Position numbers and translations under genes: made by a program. Positions 33,918 through 43,283 of a stretch of 64,000 nucleotides of DNA are shown piece by piece; positions within the stretch are counted from its first letter, which is position 1; each line of letters opens with the position of its first letter. A model generated the notes under the pieces. The model was given only the letters and a program-made list of their open reading frames with translations. It did not search any database and was not told the DNA's origin. Origin of the DNA: Prevotella sp. AGR2160 (GTDB taxonomy: Bacteria; Bacteroidota; Bacteroidia; Bacteroidales; Bacteroidaceae); contig NZ_AUJK01000014.1 in the NCBI RefSeq assembly GCF_000424185.1, positions 16,472 through 80,471 of the forward strand, read 5' to 3'.

Positions 33918-33952
33918 ATGCCTATAAAAACACGGAACTCAAAACTTTTTGT

Positions 33953-33960
33953 TACCTTTG
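33953..33960 (+). promoter_or_regulatory. -7 box directly before a start codon (possible leaderless mRNA)
   Basis: TACCTTTG ends 5 nt before the ATG at 33966. Transcription normally starts about 6-7 nt after this box, which would place the 5' end at or next to the ATG. Confidence 0.45.
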
Positions 33961-33965
33961 CAGTC

Positions 33966-34142
33966 ATGAAACAAAAATTAGACTGGAGACTGATCATACT
34001 CTTCCTGCTGATCTGTGCAGGACTCTATATCATCACCGAGAGCTTCCTCATGAGTCTCGGCATTCTGTTGCTGCTCTTCGTGGCCGACCATTTCGTGCAG
34101 GAGTTGCAGGAACGGAAAAGAAATCAAAATAAAAACGACTGA
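33966..34142 (+). CDS. Small membrane protein, unknown function
   Basis: A 58-aa protein from the ATG at 33966; the open frame upstream overlaps the small RNA terminator and has no protein-like character. Two hydrophobic segments (LIILFLLICAGLYIITESF and MSLGILLLLFVADHF), then a basic tail (QELQERKRNQNKND). The layout suggests a small inner-membrane protein with a cytoplasmic tail. No family recognised. It lies 5 bp before the AmgK-RapZ fusion gene, so it may belong to the same transcript. Confidence 0.7.
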   Translation: MKQKLDWRLIILFLLICAGLYIITESFLMSLGILLLLFVADHFVQELQERKRNQNKND

Positions 34143-34147
34143 TCCGA

Positions 34148-35695
34148 ATGGACAAACTTTTAGAACTATATCAAACCTGGGCCGGGACAGAGCCAGCCCA
34201 TGTCGAGAAGATCGCGGGACAGGGATCGAACCGCGAATACTACCGTATGACGGGTGCCGACGGGAGAAATATCATCGGCGTGAAAGGGACGTCGTGTGAG
34301 GAAGACCATGCCTTCGTCTATCTCACGAGCCATTTCACGCAGCGTCAGCTCCCTGTGCCGCAGATCCTCGCCGTGAGTGACGACGAGAGTTGTTATCTGC
34401 AGACGGATCTTGGCAACCGCTCTCTTTTCGATGCCCTCCGTGGCGGCCGTGAGGCCGGTGGGCGTTATAACCAGGAGGAGAAGGAACTCCTCGTGCGGAC
34501 GATCCGTGAACTGCCGAATATCCAGATGCGTGGTGCCCGCGGCCTCGAATGGGAAAACTGTTATCCGCAGCCGGAGTTTGATACCGACAGCGTCCTCTTC
34601 GACCTGAATTATTTCAAGTACTGTTTTCTGAAAGCTACAGAACTTGACTTCAATGAGTTGAAGCTTGAGGCTAACTTCCGGTTGATGGCGAAAGAACTGA
34701 CATCGGAGAAGATGGACTGTTTCCTCTACCGTGACTTCCAGGCCCGTAATATCATGCTCGACGCTGAGGGAAATCCTTATTTCATCGACTACCAGGGCGG
34801 CCGCAAGGGACCGTTCTATTATGATCTTGCCTCTTTCCTCTGGCAGGCTTCCGCCCATTACAGTTTTAAGTTGCGCCGTCAGCTCGTTTATGAATACTAC
34901 GAGAGTCTGAAAAATTATACCGAGGTGCCGTCGGTCCGCCATTTCGTTGACCGTCTGTCGCTCTTCGTCCTCTTCCGTACCCTCCAGGTGCTTGGCGCCT
35001 ACGGTTTCCGCGGCTATTTCGAACGGAAGAAACATTTCCTCGACTCTATCCCCGCCGCCATACAGAACCTCCGCGACCTGTTGAAACTCGGTGAGCGCGT
35101 GTTCCCTTATCCTTATCTCCTCGATGTGCTGCGCCGTCTGACGGAGTTGCCGCAGTTCGCGCCCGTTCAGACGCCGGAGGTTCAGCGACAGGACGGATTT
35201 AAGATCACGGACAATAATATCTACCTCAGTCATCCCGAGGATGGCCCTGCCACTTTCTCGAAATATGACGGTAAGGGTCCGCTTGTGGTCCATGTCTATA
35301 GCTTCTCTTATAAGAAAGGTATCCCTGAGGATCCGTCGGGCAATGGCGGCGGTTATGTCTTTGACTGCCGCAGCACGCATAACCCCGGACGTTATGAGCC
35401 ATACAAGAAACTCACGGGTCTCGACGAACCCGTCATCCGTTTTCTGGAGGATGACGGTGAGATCCTGACGTTCCTCGACAGTGTCTATCGGCTTGCCGAC
35501 CATCATGTGCAGCGTTATATCCAGCGTGGCTTCACCTCGCTGATGTTCTGTTTCGGTTGTACGGGCGGTCAGCACCGCAGTGTCTACAGTGCCCAGCATC
35601 TCGCCGAACATATCCACGACAAATTCGGCATCGAGGTAGAGATCACGCACCGAGAACAAGGGATACACACCGTGTTGCCGGCCAACAGAAAATGA
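34148..35695 (+). CDS. AmgK-like sugar kinase fused to a RapZ C-terminal domain
   Basis: A 515-aa two-domain protein. Residues 1-330 form an aminoglycoside-phosphotransferase-type kinase: GQGSNREYYRM (nucleotide loop), FLYRDFQARNIML (the HxDxxxxN-like catalytic loop, here YRDFQARN) and FIDYQGGRKGPFYYDLASFL (metal-binding IDxQ). This pattern matches AmgK, the anomeric MurNAc/GlcNAc kinase. Residues about 365-515 resemble the RapZ C-terminal domain: VHVYSFSYKKGIP, VFDCRSTHNPGRYEPYKKLT, FGCTGGQHRSVYSAQHLAEH. Fusion of the two is seen in Bacteroidetes as far as I recall. The MurU-like gene follows, so UDP-MurNAc salvage is likely; RapZ C binds glucosamine-6-P in E. coli, so the fusion might sense amino sugars. 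Confidence 0.82.
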   Translation: MDKLLELYQTWAGTEPAHVEKIAGQGSNREYYRMTGADGRNIIGVKGTSCEEDHAFVYLTSHFTQRQLPVPQILAVSDDESCYLQTDLGNRSLFDALRGGREAGGRYNQEEKELLVRTIRELPNIQMRGARGLEWENCYPQPEFDTDSVLFDLNYFKYCFLKATELDFNELKLEANFRLMAKELTSEKMDCFLYRDFQARNIMLDAEGNPYFIDYQGGRKGPFYYDLASFLWQASAHYSFKLRRQLVYEYYESLKNYTEVPSVRHFVDRLSLFVLFRTLQVLGAYGFRGYFERKKHFLDSIPAAIQNLRDLLKLGERVFPYPYLLDVLRRLTELPQFAPVQTPEVQRQDGFKITDNNIYLSHPEDGPATFSKYDGKGPLVVHVYSFSYKKGIPEDPSGNGGGYVFDCRSTHNPGRYEPYKKLTGLDEPVIRFLEDDGEILTFLDSVYRLADHHVQRYIQRGFTSLMFCFGCTGGQHRSVYSAQHLAEHIHDKFGIEVEITHREQGIHTVLPANRK

Positions 35696-35706
35696 CGGAT
35701 GTTGAC

Positions 35707-35731
35707 GGGACATGATCGATCATGTCCCTAC
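35707..35731. repeat. Interspersed palindromic repeat, copy 2
   Basis: GGGACATGATCGATCATGTCCCTAC-type unit; here the core GGGACATGATCGATCATGTCCC is a perfect 22-bp palindrome. It starts 12 bp after the kinase-RapZ stop codon. Confidence 0.85.
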
Positions 35732-35772
35732 AAATAATCTGACGTTTTCTTGTCTGTTTGGAAAAAAATATG

Positions 35773-35780
35773 TAAATTTG
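35773..35780 (+). promoter_or_regulatory. -7 box of the MurU-like gene
   Basis: TAAATTTG fits TAnnTTTG, 25 nt before the ATG at 35806. No TTTG at the ideal -33 spacing. Confidence 0.5.
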
Positions 35781-35805
35781 CACGCATTAAAGTTTGAAAA
35801 AGCAA

Positions 35806-36594
35806 ATGATGCAAGCAATGATATTCGCGGCAGGGTTAGGCACCCGTCTGAAGCCTCTTACCGACCATATGCCGAAGGCGTTGGTAAGGGTCGGCGGGGA
35901 GCCCCTGCTGAAGCGTGTCATCTTCCGTCTGCGTGATGCGGGCTTTTCCCGTATCGTCATCAATGTTCACCATTTCGCTCCGATGATCCTCGACTATCTC
36001 CGTGAGAACGGAAATTTCGGTATGGATATCCGTATCAGTGACGAGAGCGAAACGCTCCTCGAGACGGGTGGTGGCATTAAAAAAGCACAAGGACTGTTTG
36101 ATCCCCATTTTCCCATCCTGATTCATAATGTCGACATCCTGAGTAATGTCGACCTGAAGGCGTTCTACAGTCATGACCGTAAGGTGATGTGTATGGACTG
36201 TGGCGTGCCCCATGATGTCGCCGATGCCACACTCCTCGTGAGCTGGCGGAAGACGAAGCGCTATCTCCTCTTCAACGATGCCCTGCGCCTCGTCGGGTGG
36301 ATGAATATTGAGACGGGGCAGGTGAAGAGCCCTTTTGCGGAGATCCGTGAGGCCGATCCACAGGTGCTGCGGGAGAAGTTGAAGATGTATGCCTTCAGTG
36401 GTATCCACACGTTCTCGCCGTCGCTCTTCCCCCTGATGGACCGTTATCCCGAGAAGTTCCCGATCATGGACTTCTATCTCGACAACTGCAAGGAAGTAGC
36501 CATCAAGGGCGTCGTCAAGGACGATCTGAAACTCATGGATGTCGGCAAGCAGGAGACGCTTGCGGAAGCAGAAAACTTTCTTAATACAATATAA
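35806..36594 (+). CDS. MurU-like nucleotidyltransferase (N-acetylmuramate-1-phosphate uridylyltransferase candidate)
   Basis: A 262-aa protein of the sugar nucleotidyltransferase superfamily. Signature [20 protein letters not shown] with KAL following (GxGTRxxPxTxxxPK), then [27 protein letters not shown] and the metal-binding [14 protein letters not shown] (D-x-D replaced by VDI, as in MurU-like proteins). C-terminal [12 protein letters not shown] and FPIMDFYLD. Next to the AmgK-like kinase it probably makes UDP-MurNAc from MurNAc-1-P. UDP- or GDP-sugar specificity cannot be read from sequence. I take the ATG at 35806; a TTG at 35794 or a second ATG at 35809 are alternatives. The guaA start follows its stop by 1 bp. 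Confidence 0.82.
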   Translation: MMQAMIFAAGLGTRLKPLTDHMPKALVRVGGEPLLKRVIFRLRDAGFSRIVINVHHFAPMILDYLRENGNFGMDIRISDESETLLETGGGIKKAQGLFDPHFPILIHNVDILSNVDLKAFYSHDRKVMCMDCGVPHDVADATLLVSWRKTKRYLLFNDALRLVGWMNIETGQVKSPFAEIREADPQVLREKLKMYAFSGIHTFSPSLFPLMDRYPEKFPIMDFYLDNCKEVAIKGVVKDDLKLMDVGKQETLAEAENFLNTI

Positions 36595-36595
36595 T

Positions 36596-38140
36596 ATGCA
36601 ACAGAAGATTATCATATTGGACTTCGGTTCCCAGACGACGCAGCTTATCGGCCGTCGTGTGCGTGAGCTCGATACCTTCTGCGAGATCCTTCCTTACAAT
36701 AAGTTCCCGAAGGATGATCCGAACATCATCGGTGTCATCCTCTCCGGTAGTCCTTATTCCGTTCACGACAAGGAAGCCTTCAAGTGTGACCTCAGTGCGT
36801 TCATCGGCAAATACCCCGTGCTTGGTATCTGCTACGGTGCCCAGTTCATCGCCTACAGCAATGGCGGTAAGGTGGAGCAGACGGGAACGCGCGAATATGG
36901 CCGTGCTAACCTCGCGGAGATCGACACCAAGAACCCGCTTTTCAAGGGTTTTGAGCCGAACTCACAGGTATGGATGAGCCATGGAGACACCATCACGGCG
37001 ATCCCCGAGGACTGTCATGTCATCGGTTCCACCAATGACGTGAAGTTTGCCGCTTACGCGAGCACGAAGAATCCCGTGTGGGCCGTACAGTTCCATCCCG
37101 AAGTGTTCCATACCACGCAGGGCAAGACATTATTGAAAAATTTCGTTGTCGATATCTGTGGCAGCCGTCAGGAGTGGAGTCCCGCCAGTTTCGTAGACTC
37201 TACGATCCAGGAGCTCCGCGAGCAGCTTGGCAACGACCGTGTCATCCTTGGTCTCTCCGGTGGTGTCGACTCGAGTGTCTGCGCCACGTTGCTGCACCGT
37301 GCCATCGGCAAGAACCTCACGTGTATCTTTGTCGACCATGGCATGTTGCGCAAGAACGAGTTCAAGAAGGTCATGGATGCCTACCAGGGTCTCGGTCTGA
37401 ACGTCATCGGCGTCGATGCCAGTGAGAAGTTCTTCGCTGACCTCGCCGGTGTCACCGATCCCGAGAAGAAGCGTAAGATCATCGGCCGTGACTTCGTGGA
37501 GGTCTTCAATGCTGAGGCCAAGAAGATCACGGATGCCAAATGGCTTGCCCAGGGCACAATCTATCCCGACCGTATCGAGAGTCTGAGTATCACGGGAATG
37601 ACCATCAAGAGTCATCATAATGTCGGTGGACTGCCGAAGGACATGAAACTCCAGCTCTGTGAGCCGCTGAAATGGCTCTTCAAGGATGAGGTCCGTCGTG
37701 TGGGCTATCAGCTGCAGATGCCCGAGCGCCTCATCAAGCGCCATCCCTTCCCGGGTCCCGGTCTCGCCGTCCGTATCCTCGGTGATATCACGCGTGAGAA
37801 AGTCCGTATTCTTCAGGATGCCGACGATATCTATATCGAGGAGATGCACAACTACACGATGCCCGACGGCACGAGTCTGTATGACAACATCTGGCAGGCC
37901 GGTACCGTCCTCCTCTCCACGATCCGTTCCGTCGGCGTCATGGGTGATGAGCGTACCTATGAGCATCCCGTTGCCCTGCGTGCCGTGACGTCACAGGATG
38001 CCATGACAGCCGACTGGGCTCATCTGCCGTACGACTTCATGGCGAAGGTGAGCAACGAGATCATCAATAAGGTGAAGGGTGTCAACCGCGTATGCTATGA
38101 CATCTCCTCCAAACCGCCTTCGACAATTGAATGGGAGTAA
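36596..38140 (+). CDS. guaA: GMP synthase (glutamine-hydrolysing) GuaA
   Basis: A 514-aa bifunctional enzyme. Class I glutamine amidotransferase domain (residues 1-190): [32 protein letters not shown] with nucleophile Cys, and [11 protein letters not shown] with His/Glu. ATP-pyrophosphatase domain: [20 protein letters not shown] (SGGxDS P-loop), IFVDHGMLR, then the dimerisation domain ending [17 protein letters not shown], the standard GuaA terminus. Converts XMP to GMP. The upstream ATG at 36539 lies inside the MurU-like gene and is rejected. Confidence 0.98.
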   Translation: MQQKIIILDFGSQTTQLIGRRVRELDTFCEILPYNKFPKDDPNIIGVILSGSPYSVHDKEAFKCDLSAFIGKYPVLGICYGAQFIAYSNGGKVEQTGTREYGRANLAEIDTKNPLFKGFEPNSQVWMSHGDTITAIPEDCHVIGSTNDVKFAAYASTKNPVWAVQFHPEVFHTTQGKTLLKNFVVDICGSRQEWSPASFVDSTIQELREQLGNDRVILGLSGGVDSSVCATLLHRAIGKNLTCIFVDHGMLRKNEFKKVMDAYQGLGLNVIGVDASEKFFADLAGVTDPEKKRKIIGRDFVEVFNAEAKKITDAKWLAQGTIYPDRIESLSITGMTIKSHHNVGGLPKDMKLQLCEPLKWLFKDEVRRVGYQLQMPERLIKRHPFPGPGLAVRILGDITREKVRILQDADDIYIEEMHNYTMPDGTSLYDNIWQAGTVLLSTIRSVGVMGDERTYEHPVALRAVTSQDAMTADWAHLPYDFMAKVSNEIINKVKGVNRVCYDISSKPPSTIEWE

Positions 38141-38160
38141 ACAAAATACCTCATTTACGA

Positions 38161-38207
38161 AAATATCTCCGTAAGATAGAAAATTATCTAACGGAGATAT
38201 TTTTTTA
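38161..38207. terminator. Terminator between convergent guaA and ccsA genes
   Basis: Stem AAATATCTCCGT (38161-38172) / ACGGAGATATTT (38191-38202) with an inner GATA/TATC pairing and a run of seven T at 38201-38207. The AT-rich flanks would allow termination from either side. Confidence 0.8.
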
Positions 38208-38237
38208 TCTAACAGAGATATAAAAAATTCTTTTCTG

Positions 38238-39032
38238 TCAGTTCATGTAATACGTGTGTACGCTGGTGCCCTGTGCCGCCGGCAGATAGTTGATGCCCCA
38301 CCAGCACATCTGCAGGAGAGCGAAGTTGACGATAAGAATCCAAAGTGAGAGCCGGTGATGGTCGTTGGGGTGGATACGCAGATGGATATACACGAGATAG
38401 GCGAGCCAGGTGGCGGCGGCCCATGTCTCTTTCGGATCCCACGCCCAGTAGGTGCCCCACGCCACTTTCGCCCACAGAGCTCCCGAGAGCATACCTAGGG
38501 TCAGCAATGCCCAGCCGACATCGACGAGATTATCTGTGATCGCCCATTCATTGGACGACGGTTCCTTGTGGTGATGGAAGAAGAGCAGGTAGACGGCCAT
38601 GACGAAGGCGGCGCCGAGGAGTGCGTAGGCCATCATATAGATGATGACATGCGGTGCGAACCACGGACTCTGCAGCGCCGGCATCATCGTCTTCGAGTGA
38701 ATCTCCGGTTTGAAGAGGTTAATGCAGATGAACACCGTCGCCAGAAGGGTAGAGAACGACAACAGCCATTTGTAGTTCCACCGGCTGTAGACGATGAGGC
38801 CCATGAGAGGCAGGAAGAGGGAGTACCACAGGCGTGTCTCGCCCATTGTGCGCATCGGCGGCCGGTCGAGAGTCGTCCAGAGGATGATGATATAGGTGAG
38901 GAACACGGCGAGGCCGATGATCGTAGAGCCTATGGCCCATCTCCGCCGTTCTTTCCACGAGAACCAGGCGCCGAGGCACCAGCAGAGGATGGCGGCGAAG
39001 GCGAAATAGATGAACAGATTCCAGATTTGCAT
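38238..39032 (-). CDS. Cytochrome c biogenesis protein CcsA-like (heme export/ligation)
   Basis: A 264-aa membrane protein with about seven to eight hydrophobic helices. The tryptophan-rich heme-handling WWD motif is present: VAWGTYWAWDPKETWAAATW. Conserved His residues occur before and after (PHVIIYMMAY; IHLRIHPNDHH). Together with the ResB-like protein it forms the system II heme ligation machinery that attaches heme to CxxCH/CxxCK motifs outside the inner membrane. Last gene of the nrfHA-resB-ccsA operon; 12 bp after resB. The neighbouring multiheme NrfHA are the obvious clients. Confidence 0.92.
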   Translation of the reverse strand: MQIWNLFIYFAFAAILCWCLGAWFSWKERRRWAIGSTIIGLAVFLTYIIILWTTLDRPPMRTMGETRLWYSLFLPLMGLIVYSRWNYKWLLSFSTLLATVFICINLFKPEIHSKTMMPALQSPWFAPHVIIYMMAYALLGAAFVMAVYLLFFHHHKEPSSNEWAITDNLVDVGWALLTLGMLSGALWAKVAWGTYWAWDPKETWAAATWLAYLVYIHLRIHPNDHHRLSLWILIVNFALLQMCWWGINYLPAAQGTSVHTYYMN

Positions 39033-39044
39033 GGTGATAAAGGG

Positions 39045-40355
39045 TTAATGTTCTTGAGAAGTTTGATGGATGGAGGCGTGTCGTGACTGTATAAACATCA
39101 GGATGGCACCGATGATGAGCAGGAACAGACCGACATACGTTGCCGGCAGCCACGGATCGGAGACAAACTCAAAGATACTGAGGTTGCTCCATTTCCCCAT
39201 CTGCTCGTTGTAGCTGAGCTGATAGATCTTCCAACTGCCAATGGAGTAGGGCTTGTTGACTTCTATCGTCGTATGGATGTTGCGCTCGTCCTTCTCGGTG
39301 TAGATGTTCACGTCGGAGGCATAGCGCATCGGCTCGCGTTGCGGCATGACGAGTTCGAGATGGTCGTCGAGGCTCACGCCGGTAAGAGGGAAGAGATAAC
39401 TGCCACAGCTCACCCAGCCTTTCTGGTGACGGTTTCCTTTCGTTGCACGGACATAGAGAGCGCAGGCGGCCCCTTTGCCGTTATAGGGGACGAAGCCGCC
39501 GGTGTTCAGGCGCATGCCGAGGCTGTCCATTTTCATCTGTGATGCCATTCCCTCGGGCATGCCGGCCATCATCTTCGCCATCGTTGCCGGCAGGGCGTTG
39601 TCGATGCGCTTGACGATCTCCACCTTCCAACCGAGGAGCGTTGAGGGCTGATAGTCCTTGTCGATGACGAGTGTTGCGGGTTTCTTCTCTGGTTGTGGCA
39701 GTCCGTCACGCATATTGATGACCATCAGTTTTGGTGGATACTCATCGATGGTGAAACGGTTGAGCTGGATGGCGATGGGCAGTTCGATGACATTATTGTC
39801 CGCGTCGAGACCACGCCACTCCGGTTTCCCTTCCTCGCAGAACATTTTCAACTTCTGCATGTCGGCACTGCCGAGGGTGCCGCAGACGATGAAGATAAAG
39901 ATTCCCGTGTGGGAGATGAGAGAGGGGATGAACTTCCGCTGGAAATGACAGGCCTGGAAGAGGGCCTCCTCCGCGACGATCATCACGTTCCACAGATAGA
40001 TGAGAACGAAGGGCCAGAAACTCAACATCTTGGTCAGTCCGATGGGGTCGGCGGGATTTTTCCCTTCCGGCACCTGTCGCGTCAGACCCATGATCACCGT
40101 GAGTACGGCTGCCGTGGTGAGGGCGGGGACGGCGGCTTTGACGGTGGTGATAAAACGGAAGAAATAGGCCTTTCGGCGCAGGAGATAGAAGAGGATGAGT
40201 ATGACCAACAAAAAGGCCAGGGCAATGATATTGCCCGGCCATTTGAATATGATCCATTCCAAAGGACCGACAGTCATCTGCAACAGACCGCCCGTGATGA
40301 GCAGTCCGATGCAGATAGCTGTTCCTTCGGCATAGCTATAAGGTTTATTCCACAT
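39045..40355 (-). CDS. ResB-like cytochrome c biogenesis protein
   Basis: A 436-aa protein with four hydrophobic segments near the N-terminus (AICIGLLITGGLLQM, IIALAFLLVILILFYLL, AAVLTVIMGL, FIPSLISHTGIFIFIVCG), a large periplasmic beta-rich domain and a C-terminal helix (YVGLFLLIIGAILMF). This is the Ccs1/ResB layout (system II). The typical HxGxFIFI segment (SHTGIFIFIVCGTLGS) is the clearest match. It works with CcsA to deliver and ligate heme. 30 bp downstream of nrfA, same strand; clearly co-transcribed with the nitrite reductase genes. Confidence 0.9.
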   Translation of the reverse strand: MWNKPYSYAEGTAICIGLLITGGLLQMTVGPLEWIIFKWPGNIIALAFLLVILILFYLLRRKAYFFRFITTVKAAVPALTTAAVLTVIMGLTRQVPEGKNPADPIGLTKMLSFWPFVLIYLWNVMIVAEEALFQACHFQRKFIPSLISHTGIFIFIVCGTLGSADMQKLKMFCEEGKPEWRGLDADNNVIELPIAIQLNRFTIDEYPPKLMVINMRDGLPQPEKKPATLVIDKDYQPSTLLGWKVEIVKRIDNALPATMAKMMAGMPEGMASQMKMDSLGMRLNTGGFVPYNGKGAACALYVRATKGNRHQKGWVSCGSYLFPLTGVSLDDHLELVMPQREPMRYASDVNIYTEKDERNIHTTIEVNKPYSIGSWKIYQLSYNEQMGKWSNLSIFEFVSDPWLPATYVGLFLLIIGAILMFIQSRHASIHQTSQEH

Positions 40356-40385
40356 AGTCTTTAAGGTTACTGATTCGTGTGTTGG

Positions 40386-41879
40386 TTATATCGGCTGGGA
40401 GACGAACCGCTTGTTCTTCCGGGCAATCTCGATCCATTTCGGAACGACAGTGTCTAGGAACTCACGCTTCTGCCTGCGGTAGGTGGGCATGTCGAGACCA
40501 ATATATTTCTGGCCCTTCTCTTTCGTGGAGAGATCGGGCATCGGCACGTCACCCGTAAAGCCATGACGGGCGAGAACCTTGGCGATGCTCAGACGGGCCT
40601 GACCGGCATAGTCGAGGGCGTCACCGAGGAGGCGCGTGACTTCCTGCGGGGCGTGGAAGGAGGCACCGTGGGAGGCGACGGCATAATCCCAACGCCACTG
40701 ACTCTTGCGGATACATTCGAGGGCATAGGCCATCTCTTTCTCCGTGGCTCCCTTCTTCCAGGCGAAGGCGGCCTCGATATGAGCGGTGGCGAGCTCTTTC
40801 TCCACACGGGCGCGGATCTCCAGCACTTTCTCCTGGCGCTCATAGACATTCTGCTTCAGCGTCTCAGCATCCTGGCGGTGACAGGTCTGGCAGGTGCGGT
40901 CGATATGTGCCAGCGGGGAGGTGATATGATGGTCGGTGAACTTCACGCCGCCTTTCTGCATGTAGGGCATGTGGCAGTCGGCACAGGAGACGCCGCGCTG
41001 GCCGTGGATGCCTTGCTTGTAGAGCTCATAACCCGGATGTTGGGCCTTGAGGATCTTCGCGTGGCTCAGTGGGTTGATATAATCGTAGAAACCGATGCTG
41101 TCATAGTAGGCTTCGGCATCCTCACAGGTGAGTCCCTTGTCCTGCGGGAATTTCAGGAAGTTCGTGCCTTTCTCGAAGTAATATTCCGTATGGCATTGTG
41201 CACAGACGAGGGAGCGCATCTCCTGATGAGAGGCCTTACGGACATCCATGCCGCGGCGGGCCCAAGCCTCGTAAAGGGCAGGACGGGCAGGACGGAGATC
41301 CATCGTACGGGCATCATGGCAGTCACTGCAGCCGATGGTATTCATCACCTCGGAGCCCCAGTCGCTCCATTTGGCGGCATAGAAAGCGTTCTCGCCTTTC
41401 TCACGCATCAGACGCGGCACGTCGGGGCCTTTGCAGGTCCAGCAGGTACCGGGCTGCATGTCTCCTTGTCCGTCGACGCCGGGAGCGCCGGTACGCAGGA
41501 TCTTCCGCAGATCCTCGATACAGTGACGGTGCCCGCGTGGCGTGTTGTAGTCCCGTGCGAAGGCATAGCCATCCCAGAGGATGACCATCAGTGGATGGGC
41601 GGCGAGCACATCCTGTTCCTGCGAGGAATTGTACTTACTGACGAATGAGGTGTCCTCGGTCTGTGCCCAGGTCTCATACTCATTGGGGAAGTCTTCAGCG
41701 AATTTCTCGTTCTGTGCGACGATGGAGTCCTTCATCGGAACGCGCCGGTTGTTGAAGACGGAAGCGACTTCCGCACGGCGCTCCAGGAGAGACGAACAGA
41801 GCAGTCCGAGAACGAAGACGATGACCATTGCTCCGCAGAAGAGCAGCCATCCTTGCCATTTTTTCAGTTGTCGTGCCAT
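40386..41879 (-). CDS. nrfA: Ammonia-forming cytochrome c nitrite reductase NrfA
   Basis: A 497-aa pentaheme cytochrome. I chose the ATG at 41879, which begins a signal anchor (WLLFCGAMVIVFVLGLLC); the upstream extension is not protein-like. Heme sites in order: CWTCK (the active-site heme with Lys ligand), CSDCH, CAQCH, CADCH and CQTCH. Other family motifs: YNTPRGHRH and CHMPYMQKGGVKFTDHHITSP. It reduces nitrite to ammonium in the periplasm using electrons from NrfH. Five hemes with one CxxCK agree with classical NrfA. 71 bp downstream of nrfH, 30 bp before resB. Confidence 0.98.
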   Translation of the reverse strand: MARQLKKWQGWLLFCGAMVIVFVLGLLCSSLLERRAEVASVFNNRRVPMKDSIVAQNEKFAEDFPNEYETWAQTEDTSFVSKYNSSQEQDVLAAHPLMVILWDGYAFARDYNTPRGHRHCIEDLRKILRTGAPGVDGQGDMQPGTCWTCKGPDVPRLMREKGENAFYAAKWSDWGSEVMNTIGCSDCHDARTMDLRPARPALYEAWARRGMDVRKASHQEMRSLVCAQCHTEYYFEKGTNFLKFPQDKGLTCEDAEAYYDSIGFYDYINPLSHAKILKAQHPGYELYKQGIHGQRGVSCADCHMPYMQKGGVKFTDHHITSPLAHIDRTCQTCHRQDAETLKQNVYERQEKVLEIRARVEKELATAHIEAAFAWKKGATEKEMAYALECIRKSQWRWDYAVASHGASFHAPQEVTRLLGDALDYAGQARLSIAKVLARHGFTGDVPMPDLSTKEKGQKYIGLDMPTYRRQKREFLDTVVPKWIEIARKNKRFVSQPI

Positions 41880-41950
41880 AGTTATAGAGTTTTTGTTTGT
41901 TCTTGTAATAGGGTTTGTATGTGTTGAGGCCTTTTCCCAAAAAGCCTCCC

Positions 41951-42553
41951 TTAATCGTGGAGCGCTTTCTGCAGCCACTCGGGGACGGGACTGGGCGGGA
42001 TAGGAGCCTGTGTCTCTGCGCCTGGCGTGGAAGAGAGCGTGTTCATGCCACCATGCGGTACGTTACGGTGACAGTCCCAACAGGCCATGCCTTCTCCGCG
42101 CTTGGCAAGCATGTAATCAATCTTCCCTGTGCGGACGACACGTGTGTTGAGTTCTTTATGGCAGCGGATACAGTTGTCCATGATCACCTCCGCGCTGCCG
42201 TCCTCAGCCGTGATGGCCTGCCGCTCGCTGTTGGTGACGAAATAGGCGACATGCTTCATGCCGTCCATGCCCTTGAAGAAATATTTTGCTGCCAGGGAGG
42301 AGTGGGGGACGTGGCAGTCGTTACAGGTGGCGTCGCGTCCGTGAGAAGAGTGTGACCACGTGGCATACCATGGCGACATGATATGGCAGTTGACGCAGGC
42401 TGCCGGATCATCACCTATAATATAGGTATGCATGCGGAGCAGGTAGGCGAAAAGGCCTACGAGCCCCACGATGATTCCGCAAAGGACAAGGCTGACGACC
42501 TTCTGGCGGTAGGTGAGGGTGATCCTCCACTTTTTGAGTTTGCCAAGATCCAT
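41951..42553 (-). CDS. nrfH: Tetraheme quinol dehydrogenase NrfH
   Basis: A 200-aa NapC/NirT-family membrane cytochrome from the ATG at 42553 (the frame extends upstream with 13 poor residues). One N-terminal membrane helix (VVSLVLCGIIVGLVGLFAYL) and four heme sites: CVNCH, CNDCH, CIRCH and CWDCH. The first heme is followed by the MSPWYATWSHSSHG segment typical of NrfH. It oxidises menaquinol and passes electrons to NrfA. First gene of the operon nrfH-nrfA-resB-ccsA, which has both substrate cytochromes and maturation factors. Confidence 0.97.
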   Translation of the reverse strand: MDLGKLKKWRITLTYRQKVVSLVLCGIIVGLVGLFAYLLRMHTYIIGDDPAACVNCHIMSPWYATWSHSSHGRDATCNDCHVPHSSLAAKYFFKGMDGMKHVAYFVTNSERQAITAEDGSAEVIMDNCIRCHKELNTRVVRTGKIDYMLAKRGEGMACWDCHRNVPHGGMNTLSSTPGAETQAPIPPSPVPEWLQKALHD

Positions 42554-42625
42554 AGTTGCTGAGTTTAGTTGATAATCGGTTTCTGCGGTCAAAGTTAGTC
42601 ATAATAAATGAGGATAGCAAATATT

Positions 42626-43045
42626 TTAACACTTTTCTTTCAGCAGATCGCGGATCTCCTTGAGCAGCTCTTCTTCCTTGGAGGGAGCGGGGGGAGCGGC
42701 AGGCTCCTCAGCTTTCTTTCTCGTCAGCGTGTTAATGCCTTTGACAAGGAGGAAGACACAGAAGGCAATGATGAGGAAGTCGAGGAGCGTCTGGAGAAAG
42801 TTGCCGTAGTTGATCGTTGCTGCCGGCATCTTCTCCACGCCCGGAAGGACGACGGAGGGGAGGGTTACCTTCAGGTCGGTGAAGTTGACACCGCCGATGA
42901 GCCAGCCGATGGGCGGCATGATGATGTCATCGACGAGGGAGGACACGATTTTTCCGAATGCGGCGCCGATGATCACACCGACGGCCATGTCTACGGCATT
43001 GCCCTTGACGGCAAAGTCTTTGAATTCTTGGATAAATTTACTCAT
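42626..43045 (-). CDS. mscL: Large-conductance mechanosensitive channel MscL
   Basis: A 139-aa Msc[21 protein letters not shown] (N-terminal amphipathic helix into TM1), [20 protein letters not shown] (pore-lining helix) and PPIG, second membrane helix [20 protein letters not shown], and a charged C-terminal helix ([17 protein letters not shown]). Homopentameric tension-gated valve that protects against osmotic down-shock. Followed by nrfH on the same strand, 72 bp away, likely a separate unit. Confidence 0.97.
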   Translation of the reverse strand: MSKFIQEFKDFAVKGNAVDMAVGVIIGAAFGKIVSSLVDDIIMPPIGWLIGGVNFTDLKVTLPSVVLPGVEKMPAATINYGNFLQTLLDFLIIAFCVFLLVKGINTLTRKKAEEPAAPPAPSKEEELLKEIRDLLKEKC

Positions 43046-43189
43046 AGTTGAAAATGTTTATTAATAATATAATGTGTATGATTTCTGATCATTGTCATAT
43101 GGAGATAGCAATCGTAGAAGTTCTGTTGCGAGGATCGCAAGAAGTATGGTTGACGGGTTGCTTTTTTAATTAATTTAATACTCTTTTCG

Positions 43190-43221
43190 GTTGCAAAATT
43201 AGAAAATAATTTGTATCTTTG
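43190..43221 (+). promoter_or_regulatory. Promoter of gap
   Basis: -33 TTG (43190-43192), 21-nt spacer, -7 TATCTTTG (43214-43221), 62 nt before the ATG at 43284. The rest of 43046-43283 is AT-rich without a gene. Confidence 0.65.
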
Positions 43222-43283
43222 CAACGCAAAACGAAAAAAATAGAATTCACTTTTATAAACCGTTATAAAAAAGTTAAGTAAAA

